Below, piece after piece: positions 42,551-53,409 of a stretch of 64,000 nt of DNA. The DNA comes from Nonomuraea basaltis (lineage in GTDB: Bacteria > Actinomycetota > Actinomycetes > Streptosporangiales > Streptosporangiaceae): the NCBI RefSeq assembly GCF_005893125.1, contig NZ_VCJS01000038.1:1-64000 (forward strand). The letters are read 5' to 3'. The number at the start of each line of letters is the position of its first letter. Position 1 is the stretch's first letter. A program made the translations under genes and the position numbers. Below the pieces are notes generated by a model that did no database searches, was not told the DNA's origin, and saw only the letters and a list, made by a program, of their open reading frames with translations.

Positions 42551-43294
42551 GTGCTTCCGCTGAACGACACATTGAAGATCGAGGACGCGCGGGACCGGGT
42601 GCTGGTCCGGCTGGACCGCCCGCACGTGCGCAACGCGATCGACGCGGCGATGGTGGCGGACCTGCATGAGGTGTGCGCCGAGCTGGAGAGGCGGCCCCGG
42701 ATCCTGGTGATCACCGGGGCCGGCGGGATCTTCGCCGCGGGCGCGGACATCCGGGAGCTGCGCGAGCGCCGCCGCGAGGACGCGCTGGCGGGCATCAACA
42801 GCGGCCTGTTCGAACGGATCGCGCGGCTGCCGATGCCTTCGATCGCCGCGATCGACGGACCGGCCCTCGGCGGCGGTGCGGAGCTGGCCTACGCCTGCGA
42901 CTTCCGCATCGCCACCCCGCGGGCCCGGTTCGGCAATCCGGAGGCGGGGCTCGGCATCATGGCCGCGGCCGGGGCCTGCTGGCGGCTGCGCGAGCTGGTC
43001 GGCGAGCCCCTGGCCAAGGAGGTCCTGCTCGCCGGGAGGGTGCTGTCGGCCGAGGAGGCGCTGGCGGTCCGGCTGGTGAACGAGCTGGTCCCCGAGGACG
43101 AGTTGCCGGCCGCGGCGGATCGGCTGGTCTCGCGCATCGCCAGGAACGCGCCGCTGGCGCTGCGGCTGACCAAGCTCGCGCTCGCCGCTCCGCCCGGCGC
43201 GCACCCGAGCTTCGACAACGTGGCGCAGGCCGTGCTGTTCGAGACCGAGGACAAGCACGAGCGCATGACCGCGTTCCTGGAGCGGCGCCACTAG
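42551..43294 (+). CDS. Enoyl-CoA hydratase/isomerase (crotonase family)
   Basis: 247 residues from GTG 42551. The crotonase oxyanion loops are present: ITGAGGIFAAGADIREL and IDGPALGGGAELAYACD. One general acid/base Glu is present in NPEAGLGI; the other position in AYACDFRIA should be checked. It would hydrate or isomerise the unsaturated CoA ester (such as a dehydroadipyl-CoA) produced by the box pathway, before the 3-hydroxyacyl-CoA dehydrogenase encoded at the far end of the operon. It converges with that operon. Confidence 0.88.
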   Translation: MLPLNDTLKIEDARDRVLVRLDRPHVRNAIDAAMVADLHEVCAELERRPRILVITGAGGIFAAGADIRELRERRREDALAGINSGLFERIARLPMPSIAAIDGPALGGGAELAYACDFRIATPRARFGNPEAGLGIMAAAGACWRLRELVGEPLAKEVLLAGRVLSAEEALAVRLVNELVPEDELPAAADRLVSRIARNAPLALRLTKLALAAPPGAHPSFDNVAQAVLFETEDKHERMTAFLERRH

Positions 43295-43326
43295 AAACGA
43301 CAGCGAAGAACTCCGGGTGCCGGCCG

Positions 43327-43884
43327 TCAGGCGGTGCCGGCGGTGCTGTGGGTGCCGGCGGTCAGGTGGGCGCGGCCGGCGGCGGTGAGCACCCGGTCGT
43401 GGCCCTCGGTGACGATCAGCGGCGGTTCCGCCTTGTACAGATCGGCCACCGCCGCGCGCTCGAGCCCGGCCTCGCGGGCCGCCTGGTGCGCCTCCAGCTT
43501 GTGCATCCGATCGCCGGCGTCGGCGATCCGCTGGAGAAAGGTCCGGACGGGGTCGGCGGCGGGGGCGCCTGCGGGCTGGGGGCCGGGCAGTTCCAGCAGC
43601 ATCGTGAGCTGCTCGATGATGCCGAGCACGGTCTCACGCCAGGCGTCGGCGGTGGCCTCGCGATTCTCTCCGGCGCCGCCGGAGCCCTGCCAGGTCCGCT
43701 TCGGGAAGCGGTGCAGGTACTCGCGTTCGAGTTCGAACATGCGGGAGGTGTGGCGGGCGAACTGCTCGGCGCTGCCGTGCAGGAAGACCCAGTTGCGCGT
43801 CGCGTGCGCCAGGGCGCCCTGCCGTTCCAGTTCCTCGTCGCTGAGCTCGGCGGCCGGCCGGCCGTGGACGTCGTGGTGAGTCAT
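43327..43884 (-). CDS. Conserved-looking helical protein of the box operon, unknown function
   Basis: 185 residues from ATG 43884. The N-terminal half is helical and charged (ELSDEELERQGALAHATRN, VFLHGSAEQFARHTSRMFEL, LHRFPKRTWQG), followed by a longer helical region. No catalytic motif is recognised, though it resembles a small actinobacterial DUF (possibly DUF6158) that travels with box genes. It is the last gene of the operon, 13 bases after the PaaY-like gene. Confidence 0.65.
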   Translation of the reverse strand: MTHHDVHGRPAAELSDEELERQGALAHATRNWVFLHGSAEQFARHTSRMFELEREYLHRFPKRTWQGSGGAGENREATADAWRETVLGIIEQLTMLLELPGPQPAGAPAADPVRTFLQRIADAGDRMHKLEAHQAAREAGLERAAVADLYKAEPPLIVTEGHDRVLTAAGRAHLTAGTHSTAGTA

Positions 43885-43897
43885 CGGTCTCTTTCCT

Positions 43898-44425
43898 TCA
43901 CGGGTCGAGCCTGCGCAGTTCGTGCCGGTAGCGCTTGGCGTTGTCGCGGTACTCGTTCACGCCGAAGTCGATCCACTCGCTCTGTGCGGTGCCGTCCATC
44001 GGCCTGGGGCGGGCGGGCACGCCGAGCGCCATGTGACCGGCCGGGACCTCCAGGCCCTCGGGTACGAGCGCCTGCGCGCCGACCACCGAGCCCGCGCGCA
44101 CCACGGCGCGGTTCAGGACCACCGAACCCGAGCCGATGAGGCAGCGGTCCTCGACCGTGCAACCTTCGAGGTGGGCCCGGTGCCCGACGACGCAGTCGCT
44201 GCCGATCACGGTGGGCCACCGCTCGGTGGTGTGCAGGATGGTGCCGTCCTGGATGGAGGTGCGCTCGCCGATCTCGATGCGGCCGAAGTCGGCCCGCAGC
44301 ACGGCCGCCGGCCACACCGACGACTCCGCGCCGATGACGACGGTGCCGATGACGACGGCGTCCGGGTGGACGTAGGCGTCCGGATGGATCCGGGGGACCT
44401 GGTCTCCGAGGGCGTAGATGGGCAT
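43898..44425 (-). CDS. Gamma-carbonic-anhydrase-like hexapeptide protein (PaaY-like)
   Basis: The 175-residue left-handed beta-helix protein has repeats such as PDAYVHPDAVVIGTVVIG and ADFGRIEIGERTSIQDG. Candidate metal His residues are in ILHTTE and VVGHRAH, as in gamma-class anhydrases. PaaY, its counterpart in phenylacetate clusters, is a thioesterase that relieves dead-end CoA products, and a similar housekeeping role fits here. ATG 44425 is 28 bases after the ferredoxin stop. Confidence 0.85.
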   Translation of the reverse strand: MPIYALGDQVPRIHPDAYVHPDAVVIGTVVIGAESSVWPAAVLRADFGRIEIGERTSIQDGTILHTTERWPTVIGSDCVVGHRAHLEGCTVEDRCLIGSGSVVLNRAVVRAGSVVGAQALVPEGLEVPAGHMALGVPARPRPMDGTAQSEWIDFGVNEYRDNAKRYRHELRRLDP

Positions 44426-44453
44426 CGGTCACCTCCCGTTGGCGAGCACGGCC

Positions 44454-44783
44454 CTACCGGCCCGCGACCAGAGGCGTGTCAACGCCGACGCGGCCCGTCT
44501 TGTGCGAACCCCCCGGCGCGCCGAGGGCCGCGTCGCGGCCCGGCAGGGCCTCGACGAAGAAGCGGCGGTTGTCCTCGACGAAATCGGCGTGCTCGGCGGC
44601 GACCCGCCGGTCCTGGCTGATCGCCTCGACGGGGCACACGGGCTCGCACGCGCCGCAGTCGATGCACTCCTTGGGGTTGATGTAGAGCTTGCGGTCCCCT
44701 TCGTAGATGCAGTCGACCGGGCACTCCTCGACGCATGACTTGTCCATGACGTCGATGCAGGGTGCGGCGATGACGTACGGCAT
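44454..44783 (-). CDS. fdxA: 7Fe (3Fe-4S/4Fe-4S) ferredoxin
   Basis: 109 residues from ATG 44783. Two Cys sets are visible: PCIDVMDKSCVEECPVDC and KECIDCGACEPVCPVEAI, the arrangement of actinobacterial 7Fe ferredoxins. With the adjacent reductase it most likely feeds electrons to BoxB. In proteobacteria BoxA joins ferredoxin and reductase parts in one protein; here they are separate genes. It lies 14 bases after the reductase stop. Confidence 0.88.
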   Translation of the reverse strand: MPYVIAAPCIDVMDKSCVEECPVDCIYEGDRKLYINPKECIDCGACEPVCPVEAISQDRRVAAEHADFVEDNRRFFVEALPGRDAALGAPGGSHKTGRVGVDTPLVAGR

Positions 44784-44797
44784 GTGGATCTCCTGAA

Positions 44798-45796
44798 CTA
44801 GACCGGGGCGGGGTTGTCGGTCGAGTGCCCCGGGAAGAGCTGGGCGGCGGGGTCGAGGTGCACGGCGGCGTTGTTGACGGCCGTCGCCACCTCGCCGAAG
44901 CCGACCGCGATCAGGCGGACCTTGCCCTCGTAGTCGGCGATGTCGCCGGCCGCGAACAGGCCGGGCACGTTGGTGCGCATCGCGGAGTCGACCACCAGGT
45001 GACGGTTGTCGTGCAGGTCGAGCCCCCATTCGCGGAGCGGCCCGAGGTTGGCGGTGAAGCCGAGGGCCGCGACGAGCCGCTGGCACGGGAGAGCGCGGGT
45101 GCCTTCGGCCGCGCCGACCTCGATGTGCTCCAGCCGTTCGCCGCCGAGGGTGGCGGTGACCTGGGCGTTGGTGATGATCTCCACGGGGGACGCCTTGAGC
45201 GCCTCGACCGAGCCGTGGTGGGCGCGGAACGCGGCGCGGCGGTGCACGAGCGTGACGGTCCGCGCGACGGGGTGGAGCATGAGGGCCCAGTCCACGGCGC
45301 TGTCGCCGCCGCCGACGACCACGACGTCCTTGCCCGCGTAACCGGCGCTGTCGGGGACGAAGTACTCCAGGCCCCTGCCGAGGAACTCCTCCCCTGCCGG
45401 GAGCGGGCGGGGGGTGAAGGTGCCGATGCCGCCCGTCACGATGACGGCCCCGGCGGCGATCTCGACTCCGGCGCTGGTCTTGACCACGAGCAGGTCGGGC
45501 CCCTCGTCACGGGGCACGCGGTCGAGCCGCTGGGCCTCCTGGCCGAGCACGTACACGGGGTCGTACGGCGCGGCCTGCTCGACCAGGTTGCCGATGAGGC
45601 GACGGCCGGAGACGGCGGGGAACCCGGCGATGTCGAAGATCTGCTTCTCCGGGTACATCGCGCTGACCTGGCCGCCGACCTGGCTCAGCGAGTCGACGAC
45701 CGCCGTGCGCAGGCCGCGCACGCCGGCGTAGTAGGCGCCGAAGAGGCCGACCGGCCCCGCTCCGACGATCAGCACGTCGACCTCGAGCGCGCTCAT
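44798..45796 (-). CDS. Ferredoxin-NAD(P)+ reductase, thioredoxin-reductase-like
   Basis: The 332-residue flavoprotein has an FAD motif LIVGAGPVGLFGAYYAG and an NAD(P) motif VVVVGGGDSAVDWALML; the C-terminal GLFAAGDIADYEGKVRL binds FAD. The CxxC of thioredoxin reductase is absent, as in TrxR-type FNRs. ATG 45796 shares one base with the ligase stop (TGATG). With the downstream ferredoxin it forms the probable electron chain to the benzoyl-CoA epoxidase. Confidence 0.88.
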   Translation of the reverse strand: MSALEVDVLIVGAGPVGLFGAYYAGVRGLRTAVVDSLSQVGGQVSAMYPEKQIFDIAGFPAVSGRRLIGNLVEQAAPYDPVYVLGQEAQRLDRVPRDEGPDLLVVKTSAGVEIAAGAVIVTGGIGTFTPRPLPAGEEFLGRGLEYFVPDSAGYAGKDVVVVGGGDSAVDWALMLHPVARTVTLVHRRAAFRAHHGSVEALKASPVEIITNAQVTATLGGERLEHIEVGAAEGTRALPCQRLVAALGFTANLGPLREWGLDLHDNRHLVVDSAMRTNVPGLFAAGDIADYEGKVRLIAVGFGEVATAVNNAAVHLDPAAQLFPGHSTDNPAPV

Positions 45797-47376
45797 CAGC
45801 TCATCCCCTCGGCGATGATCTGGCGCACCCGGAAACGCTGGATCTTGCCGGTCGCGGTCTTGGGCAGCTGGTCGAGGAAGACCACCTGACGGGGGCGCTT
45901 GAACGCGGCCAGGCCGTCGCGGCACCACTGGATGAGCTCCTCGGCGGTGACCTCCCCGCGGGTGACGACGCAGGCGACCGGCTTGTCGAGCCCGTGCTCG
46001 TCGGCCATGCCGACCACGGCCGCCTCGGCGACGTCCGGGTGCTCCAGCAGGCGGGCCTCGACCTCGGTCGGCGACACCCAGATGCCGCCCGCCTTGAGCA
46101 GGTCGTTGCTGCGGCCCAGGCAGGTGTAGAAGCCGTCCGGCGAGCGCACGTAGGTGTCGCCGGTGTTGAGCCACTCGCCCAAGAACACGGTGCGGCTGGC
46201 GTTGGTGCGCCGCCAGTAGCCCAGGGCGATGGACTCGCCGCGCACGTGGAGGGAGCCGGGCTCGCCGTCGGGCACGAGCGTCCCGTCGGCGTCGCGCAGT
46301 TCGATCTCGTAGCCGGGCACCGGGCTGCCGGTGGTGCCCGGGCGCACCTCGCCGGGGCGGTTGGACAGGAAGATGTGCAGCGCCTCGGTGGAGCCGATGC
46401 CGTCGATGATCTCGACGCCGAAGCGGCGGGTGAACCGCTCCTGCAGCGGCGCGGGCAGCGCCTCGCCGGCCGACGTGCCGAGCCGTACCGACGTGAAGGT
46501 GTCGTCGGGCAGGTCGGCGGCGAGCAGGGCGGCGTAGAAGGTGGGGACGGCGAAGAACAGGGTCGGCCGCTCCGCGGCCATGCGCTCGGCGGTCACGGCG
46601 GGGGTGGGGCGGCGTGGCTCCAGCACGGTCGCGGCCCCGGCCGAGAGCGGGAAGAACATCGAGTTGCCGATGCCGTAGGCGAAGAAGAGCTTGGCGACGG
46701 AGAAGCAGACGTCGCCGGGGCTGATGCCCAGCACCTGGTCGCCGTAGGTCTGGCAGACGTGCCGGATGTTGGCGTGGCGGTGCATGGCGCCCTTGGGGGT
46801 GCCGGTGGTGCCGGAGGTGTAGAGCCACAGGGCCCAGGAGTCCTCCGGGGTGGCGGCGGGCTCGCGTGACTGCCCTTCGCCGGCCTTGAGCAGCTCCGCC
46901 CAGGTCCAGGAGGTGATCGCGGCTGGGGCGGGGGCAGGCACGGTGTCGCCGTCCCACACCAGGTGGCGCACCTCGGGCGCCATGGTGAGGGCCTCCTGAA
47001 TCTGAGGGGCGTACGCGGGACTCGCCACCACGACGGCGGCGCCGGCGTCGGCGATGATCGTGCCGAGCTCCTTCGCCCCCAGCATGGTCGAGACCGGCAC
47101 GGCCACGAACCCGCCGCAGAAGGCCGCGAGGATCCCGGCGAACATGGGCACGTCGTCGTTGGTGACGAACAGCACGCGGTCGTCGCGGCGCAGGCCGAGG
47201 GCGCGCAGCGCGGCGGTGACGGTGCCGACGAGGTCCGACAGCCCGGTGTACGTGAGTGTGACGCCGTCGCGGCGGACCGCCACCCGGTCGCCGCGGCCCT
47301 CCGCCACGTGGCGATGGGTGAGCCAGTCTCCGGCGTTGAATTGAGTGCCGACTGTGTCCATGGGTCGCTCGCTCAT
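45796..47376 (-). CDS. Benzoate-CoA ligase
   Basis: The 526-residue acyl-CoA synthetase has the AMP-binding P-loop LYTSGTTGTPKGAMH, GIGSTEALHIFLSN, LNTGDTYVRSPDGFY and the C-terminal lysine in KTATGKIQRFRVR. KLFFAYGIGNSMFFP and IGSTEALH are characteristic of benzoate-CoA ligase and relatives. It activates benzoate to benzoyl-CoA with ATP, the entry step of the box pathway. ATG 47376 lies two bases after the BoxC stop; MDTVG (47361) is another possible start. Confidence 0.92.
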   Translation of the reverse strand: MSERPMDTVGTQFNAGDWLTHRHVAEGRGDRVAVRRDGVTLTYTGLSDLVGTVTAALRALGLRRDDRVLFVTNDDVPMFAGILAAFCGGFVAVPVSTMLGAKELGTIIADAGAAVVVASPAYAPQIQEALTMAPEVRHLVWDGDTVPAPAPAAITSWTWAELLKAGEGQSREPAATPEDSWALWLYTSGTTGTPKGAMHRHANIRHVCQTYGDQVLGISPGDVCFSVAKLFFAYGIGNSMFFPLSAGAATVLEPRRPTPAVTAERMAAERPTLFFAVPTFYAALLAADLPDDTFTSVRLGTSAGEALPAPLQERFTRRFGVEIIDGIGSTEALHIFLSNRPGEVRPGTTGSPVPGYEIELRDADGTLVPDGEPGSLHVRGESIALGYWRRTNASRTVFLGEWLNTGDTYVRSPDGFYTCLGRSNDLLKAGGIWVSPTEVEARLLEHPDVAEAAVVGMADEHGLDKPVACVVTRGEVTAEELIQWCRDGLAAFKRPRQVVFLDQLPKTATGKIQRFRVRQIIAEGMS

Positions 47377-47378
47377 GA

Positions 47379-49064
<1,686 letters not shown>

Positions 49065-49192
49065 TGCGGGCTCCGTTTGGCGGGGGGACAAGTGACCTGG
49101 TTCCTAATGTTCGACGTTTCTTGGATGTAACGTCAAGAGTCTGTAGCATTTATTGCCGGGCGCGCATGGACGACGAGGCCGCCGCCCGTGAA

Positions 49193-50671
49193 CTAGAGGA
49201 GGCCTTCCTCGGCCAGGTGCACGTAGTCGAACTCGACCGGCTGGTCGTTGATGCCGGTCTGGGGCGGGGCGATCCAGCCGGCGAACTTGCCGTATTCGTA
49301 TTCGGGGACCATGAGGGCGGCCACGTTCTCGCGGTCCTGCGGCGTGGGCAGCCACTCGGCGTCCCGGGCCTGCCAGGCGGCCTCGTCGACGACCTCGCCG
49401 TCCGGGGTGATGTGATGCCCCGCGTACACGCCGACCTTGCGGTTGAAGCCCTCGTGCGGCAGGTAGAGCCGCTCGGCGAGCCCGGCGTCCTCCAGCGCCT
49501 GGTTCCAGCGGCGCACGCCGTTGGCGCAGTCGGCGACGTACTCGTCGCGCAGGTCGAGGTTGAGCGCGCTGAGCATCGGCACGGTCTTGGTCGTGATCTG
49601 GCCGTCCTCGACGTAGCTCAGCTCGCGGGTGGCGTCGAGCAGGACGTGGTCGTCCTTGCGCCGGGTCTCCATCCAGCGGCCCTTGAGGCCGGAGGTGAAG
49701 TAGTTGCCGGCGTTCGTCGACTGCTCGGAGCCGAACAGGTCCATCGAGACCGAGAACTGGAAGTTCAGGTACTTCTGGATCACGTCCAGCGGGATGCCCC
49801 CATGGGGGAAGACGTCGGCCGTGCCGTGCTCCTTCATGAGCTCCGCGGTGCGCTCCAGGATCCGCTGGACCCCGGTGGTGCCCACGAACATGTGGTGGGC
49901 CTCCTCCTTGAGCATGAACTCGCAGGTGCGCGCCAGCGGGTCGAAGGCCGACTCCTTCAGGGTGCCGAGCTGGTATTTCCCGTCCCGGTCGGTGAAGTAG
50001 GTGAACATGAAGAACTGCAGCCAGTCGGTGGTCTCCTCGTTGAAGGCGCCGAGGATGCGGGGCGAGTCGAGGTCGCCGGAGTTGCGCTTGAGCAGCTGCT
50101 CGGCCTCCTCCCGGCCCTCGCGCCCGAAGTAGGCGTGCAGGAGGTAGACCATGGCCCACAGGTGGCGGCCCTCCTCCACGTTGACCTGGAAGAGGTTGCG
50201 CAGGTCGTAGATGCTCGGCGCGGTGTTGCCGAGAACGCGCTGCTGCTCGACCGAGGCGGGCTCGGTGTCGCCCTGCACGACGATCAGGCGCATCAGGTCG
50301 GCCCGGTGCTCGCCGGGCACCTCCTGCCAGGCGGGCTCGCCCTTGTGCTTGCCGAAGTTGACCTTGCGGTCGGGGTTCCGCTCGGCGAGGAAGATCCCCC
50401 AGCGGTACTCGTCCATGGGGACGTGCTCGAAGTGGGCCCAGCCGTCCCGGCCCACGGCGACGGCCGTGCGCAGGTAGACGTCCTTGGTCGGCAGGGCGGG
50501 GCCGAGCTGCTTCCACCAGTCGAGGAACTTCGGCTGCCACCCTTCGAGCGCGCGTTGCAGGCGGCGGTCGCCGGCGAGGTCGACGTTGTTCGGGATGCGT
50601 TCGCTGTAGTCGACCCGGCTGAGCGGGCCGGAAGGCGCGGGGGCGGAGCCGGTACGGGGGTCGGTGCTCAT
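49193..50671 (-). CDS. boxB: BoxB, benzoyl-CoA 2,3-epoxidase (diiron oxygenase)
   Basis: The 492-residue protein matches BoxB in length and sequence. Candidate diiron ligands lie in NVEEGRHLWAMVYLL and MLKEEAHHMFVG. NVDLAGDRRLQRALEGWQ near the start and the EYEYGKFAGWIAPP ending are typical. It epoxidises benzoyl-CoA at C2-C3 using O2 and reduced ferredoxin. ATG 50671 has CAGGAGAG upstream. About 130 bases separate it from BoxC, the largest gap in the operon, possibly a second promoter. Confidence 0.94.
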   Translation of the reverse strand: MSTDPRTGSAPAPSGPLSRVDYSERIPNNVDLAGDRRLQRALEGWQPKFLDWWKQLGPALPTKDVYLRTAVAVGRDGWAHFEHVPMDEYRWGIFLAERNPDRKVNFGKHKGEPAWQEVPGEHRADLMRLIVVQGDTEPASVEQQRVLGNTAPSIYDLRNLFQVNVEEGRHLWAMVYLLHAYFGREGREEAEQLLKRNSGDLDSPRILGAFNEETTDWLQFFMFTYFTDRDGKYQLGTLKESAFDPLARTCEFMLKEEAHHMFVGTTGVQRILERTAELMKEHGTADVFPHGGIPLDVIQKYLNFQFSVSMDLFGSEQSTNAGNYFTSGLKGRWMETRRKDDHVLLDATRELSYVEDGQITTKTVPMLSALNLDLRDEYVADCANGVRRWNQALEDAGLAERLYLPHEGFNRKVGVYAGHHITPDGEVVDEAAWQARDAEWLPTPQDRENVAALMVPEYEYGKFAGWIAPPQTGINDQPVEFDYVHLAEEGLL

Positions 50672-50714
50672 CGCTGCTCTCCTGTCACGGGAAAAGTTCT
50701 ACCGTTCTTTGACG

Positions 50715-52259
50715 TTATTGCGATATCGAGTCGAGGAACGCCGGGCCACCCTGCAGGGCGGTGCGCTGGAGGTGGGCGTACACGGCACGCAGCCCGCCCT
50801 CCTCCTGGCCGCCGCCCGCGCGGCCGGGCCCGCCGTGGACGAGCTGGGGCATGGGGATGCCGTGCCCGGTGGACTCCCCCGCGCTGTCGCGGTCGAGCAC
50901 GAGGATACGGCCGTGGTGGGCGGCCGCGCCGAGCACGACCTGCCGGACGAAGTCCCCGTCGCTGGAGACCACCGAGCCGGCCAGGGATCCCTCGCCGCGG
51001 GCGATCAGCTCGCCCAGCTCGGCGATGCCGCCATACGGCATGAGCGTGCTCACCGGCCCGAACGCCTCCACCTCGTGGGGTTCCTGGCGGGCCACGTCGT
51101 CCACGCGCAGCAGCAGCGGCGACAGGAACGCGCCGCGCTCGGCGTCCGCCCCCGCGACCTCGACCTTGTCCGGGTCGCCGGACACGATCGAGCCGGCCGA
51201 GGCGAGCCGCGCGACCGCCGCCCGCACGTCCTCGCGCTGCTGCAGGCCGACGAGCGCGCCCATCGTGACGCCCGCCGCGTCCGGCGCGCCCACCACGACC
51301 TGCGCGAGCCTGGCCGCGACCGCCTCGGAGACGGCGTCGATGAGGCTCGCCGGCACGAACGCGCGGCGGATGGCGGTGCACTTCTGCCCCGCCTTGACCG
51401 TCATCTCGGTGACGAGCGCGTCGGCGAACAGGTCGAACTCCGGCTGCCCCGGCACGGCGTCCGGGCCGAGCACCGAGCAGTTGAGCGAATCGGCCTCGGC
51501 GTTGAAGCGCGCCGAGCGGCGGGTGACCGCCGGGTCGGAGCGCAACCGGGCGGCCGTGTCCGCCGACCCGGTGAACCCGATGTGGTCCTGCCCGCCGAGC
51601 AGGTCGAACAGGCCGGGAACACCTCCCGCGACGAGCTGGATCGCCCCCGGCGGCAGCGCTCCCGACTCCTCGATGATCCGCACGGCGTGCGCCGCGATGT
51701 ACGCGGTCGGGGTGGCGGGCTTGACGATGGTGGGCAGCCCGGCGAGCAGGGCGGGCGCGAGCTTCTCCAGCATCCCCCAGACCGGGAAGTTGAACGCGTT
51801 GATCTGCACGGAGATCCCGCGCGGGGTGGTGAGGATGTGCCGGCCCGCGAACGTGCCGCCCTTGCCGAGCGGCACCGGGTCGTCCTCGACGATCAGCGTG
51901 TGGTCGGGCAGTCCCTTGCGGCCGAGACCGGCGTAGACGAGCGCCGTGCCGATGCCGCCGTCCACGTCCACCGCGGCGTCGCGGCGCGTCGCCCCGGCCC
52001 GCGCCGACAGTTCGTACAGCTCCTGCCTGCGCTCCTGCAGCGCCAGGGCGGCCGCCTTGAGGGCGGCGGCGCGCTGCGGGAAGGTCAGCTCGCCGAGCGC
52101 CGCCAGGCCGGTGCGGCGGGCGTACGCGACCGCGGCGGCGAGGTCGAGCCCTTCACTGGTGACCCGGGTGACGGTCTCGCCGGTCACCGCGTCGGCGACC
52201 GGGACCCCCTCCCCCGCGCCGGTGTGCCAGGCCCCTTCGAGATAGCTCCGCAGCGTCAT
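50715..52259 (-). CDS. boxD: PaaZ-type aldehyde dehydrogenase (3,4-dehydroadipyl-CoA semialdehyde dehydrogenase)
   Basis: The 514-residue ALDH lacks the C-terminal hydratase of full PaaZ. ISVQINAFNFPVWGMLEKLAP and IGFTGSADTA bind NAD(P); the catalytic Cys lies in VKAGQKCTAIRRAF and the Glu in RFNAEADSLNCSV. Family and position support oxidation of the BoxC product to 3,4-dehydroadipyl-CoA. Its start overlaps the hydroxyacyl-CoA dehydrogenase stop by four bases (ATGA), and boxB begins 43 bases after its stop. The symbol boxD is by function and context. Confidence 0.85.
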   Translation of the reverse strand: MTLRSYLEGAWHTGAGEGVPVADAVTGETVTRVTSEGLDLAAAVAYARRTGLAALGELTFPQRAAALKAAALALQERRQELYELSARAGATRRDAAVDVDGGIGTALVYAGLGRKGLPDHTLIVEDDPVPLGKGGTFAGRHILTTPRGISVQINAFNFPVWGMLEKLAPALLAGLPTIVKPATPTAYIAAHAVRIIEESGALPPGAIQLVAGGVPGLFDLLGGQDHIGFTGSADTAARLRSDPAVTRRSARFNAEADSLNCSVLGPDAVPGQPEFDLFADALVTEMTVKAGQKCTAIRRAFVPASLIDAVSEAVAARLAQVVVGAPDAAGVTMGALVGLQQREDVRAAVARLASAGSIVSGDPDKVEVAGADAERGAFLSPLLLRVDDVARQEPHEVEAFGPVSTLMPYGGIAELGELIARGEGSLAGSVVSSDGDFVRQVVLGAAAHHGRILVLDRDSAGESTGHGIPMPQLVHGGPGRAGGGQEEGGLRAVYAHLQRTALQGGPAFLDSISQ

Positions 52260-53128
52260 GCCTCACTCCAGTCGTAGAAGCCCTTGCCGGTCTTGCGCCC
52301 CAGATGGCCCTGCTCGACGAGCCGGACGAGCAGCTCAGGCGGGGCGAAGCGGGGGCCCAGCTCGCGTTCGAGGTAGCGCGCGATGCCCAGCCGCACGTCC
52401 AGGCCCACCAGGTCGGTGAGCCGCAGGGGCCCGGTCGGGTGGCCGTAGCCGAGCGTCATCGCGGCGTCGATGTCCTCGGCCGCGGCCACGCCGGACTCGA
52501 CCATGCGGATCGCCTCGAGCCCGAGGAGGACGCCGAGCCTGCTGCTGGCGAAGCCGGGCGCGTTCCTGACGACGACGGCGGTCTTGCCGAGCGCCGTCAC
52601 CCACGCGACGGCCCGGTCCCGGAGGGCGGGGCCGGTGGCGGTCGCGATGACCACCTCGACGAGCCTGCTCGCGGGGACGGGGTTGAAGAAGTGCAGCCCG
52701 AGGAAGCGCTCGGGCCGGGCGAGCGCCTCGGCGAGCGTGTCGAGCGAGATGCTGCTGGTGTTGGAGGCGATGACCGCGTCCGGTTCGACGGCGTCCTCGA
52801 CGGCGCGCAGCGTGGCGAGCTTGAGATCGAGGTCCTCGGGCACCGCCTCGACCACCAGCCCGGCTCCGGCCAGCCCGGCCTGGCCGGTGACCGTGGCCAG
52901 GCGGGACATCGGCTCGTCCGCGGCCGCGACGAGGCCTCGCTTGGCGCTGCCCTCGACGGCGCGGGCCACCCGGTCCCGGGCGGCGGCCGCGGCCTGCCCG
53001 TCGCGCTCCACCAGCGTCACGTCGCGGCCGGCGAGGAGCAGGGCGTGGGCGATGCCGGCGCCCATCCGCCCGCCGCCCACCACCCCGCAGCGCTCCGGCA
53101 GTGCGGGGGTGGTCCCGATCATGGCCAT
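52256..53128 (-). CDS. 3-hydroxyacyl-CoA dehydrogenase
   Basis: The 290-residue protein has an N-terminal NAD-binding CGVVGGGRMGAGIAHALLLAG and SNTSSISLDTLAEAL. The catalytic His is in FLGLHFFNPVP, and the C-terminal domain ends LGRKTGKGFYDW. It would oxidise 3-hydroxyadipyl-CoA to 3-oxoadipyl-CoA in the lower box pathway. It is the first gene of the minus-strand operon; ATG 53128 is preferred over internal starts. No thiolase for the final cleavage is present in the window. Confidence 0.9.
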   Translation of the reverse strand: MAMIGTTPALPERCGVVGGGRMGAGIAHALLLAGRDVTLVERDGQAAAAARDRVARAVEGSAKRGLVAAADEPMSRLATVTGQAGLAGAGLVVEAVPEDLDLKLATLRAVEDAVEPDAVIASNTSSISLDTLAEALARPERFLGLHFFNPVPASRLVEVVIATATGPALRDRAVAWVTALGKTAVVVRNAPGFASSRLGVLLGLEAIRMVESGVAAAEDIDAAMTLGYGHPTGPLRLTDLVGLDVRLGIARYLERELGPRFAPPELLVRLVEQGHLGRKTGKGFYDWSEA

Positions 53129-53171
53129 CTCTCACCTCGATGTACGTGCACACCCTAAACTTGCCACACTT

Positions 53172-53198
53172 GTATTGCGTTACGGAAGTCAGATGTAG
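53172..53198. promoter_or_regulatory. Shared motif GTATTGCG-N13-ATGTAG in the box divergent promoter
   Basis: GTATTGCG (53172-53179), 13 bases, ATGTAG (53193-53198), 44 bases upstream of the hydroxyacyl-CoA dehydrogenase start. The same words with the same spacing occur at 42509-42535 upstream of the enoyl-CoA hydratase gene. Orientation relative to the served gene differs between the two copies. Confidence 0.45.
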
Positions 53199-53327
53199 CA
53201 AATCGAGCGCCCTGGACACCGCGGAACCTCGGAACGGCCTCCCTAAGCGCGTCGTACAACATCACTCTGACCGCCGCCCAGCAGGCACGAGTACGTTACG
53301 ACACAGGTCTCGATTAATTACAGACCC

Positions 53328-53355
53328 TTGACGCCTCAACACGGAACTGTAGATT
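53328..53355 (+). promoter_or_regulatory. Candidate sigma70-type promoter of the transporter operon
   Basis: TTGACG (53328-53333), 16-base spacer, TAGATT (53350-53355), followed about 45 bases later by GAGGAG and the ATG at 53410. Local A+T richness supports it. The transcription start is not known. Confidence 0.5.
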
Positions 53356-53409
53356 CTGTGCCCACCATGTCAGCGCGACGCGCCGACGCCGATCTCCCGA
53401 GGAGTCGCC

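Noticed and set aside
50714-50722. Third copy of the GTATTGCG motif near boxB
   Set aside because: It reads GTTATTGCG, lies mostly within the 3' end of the upstream coding region, and is not followed by ATGTAG at the expected distance.
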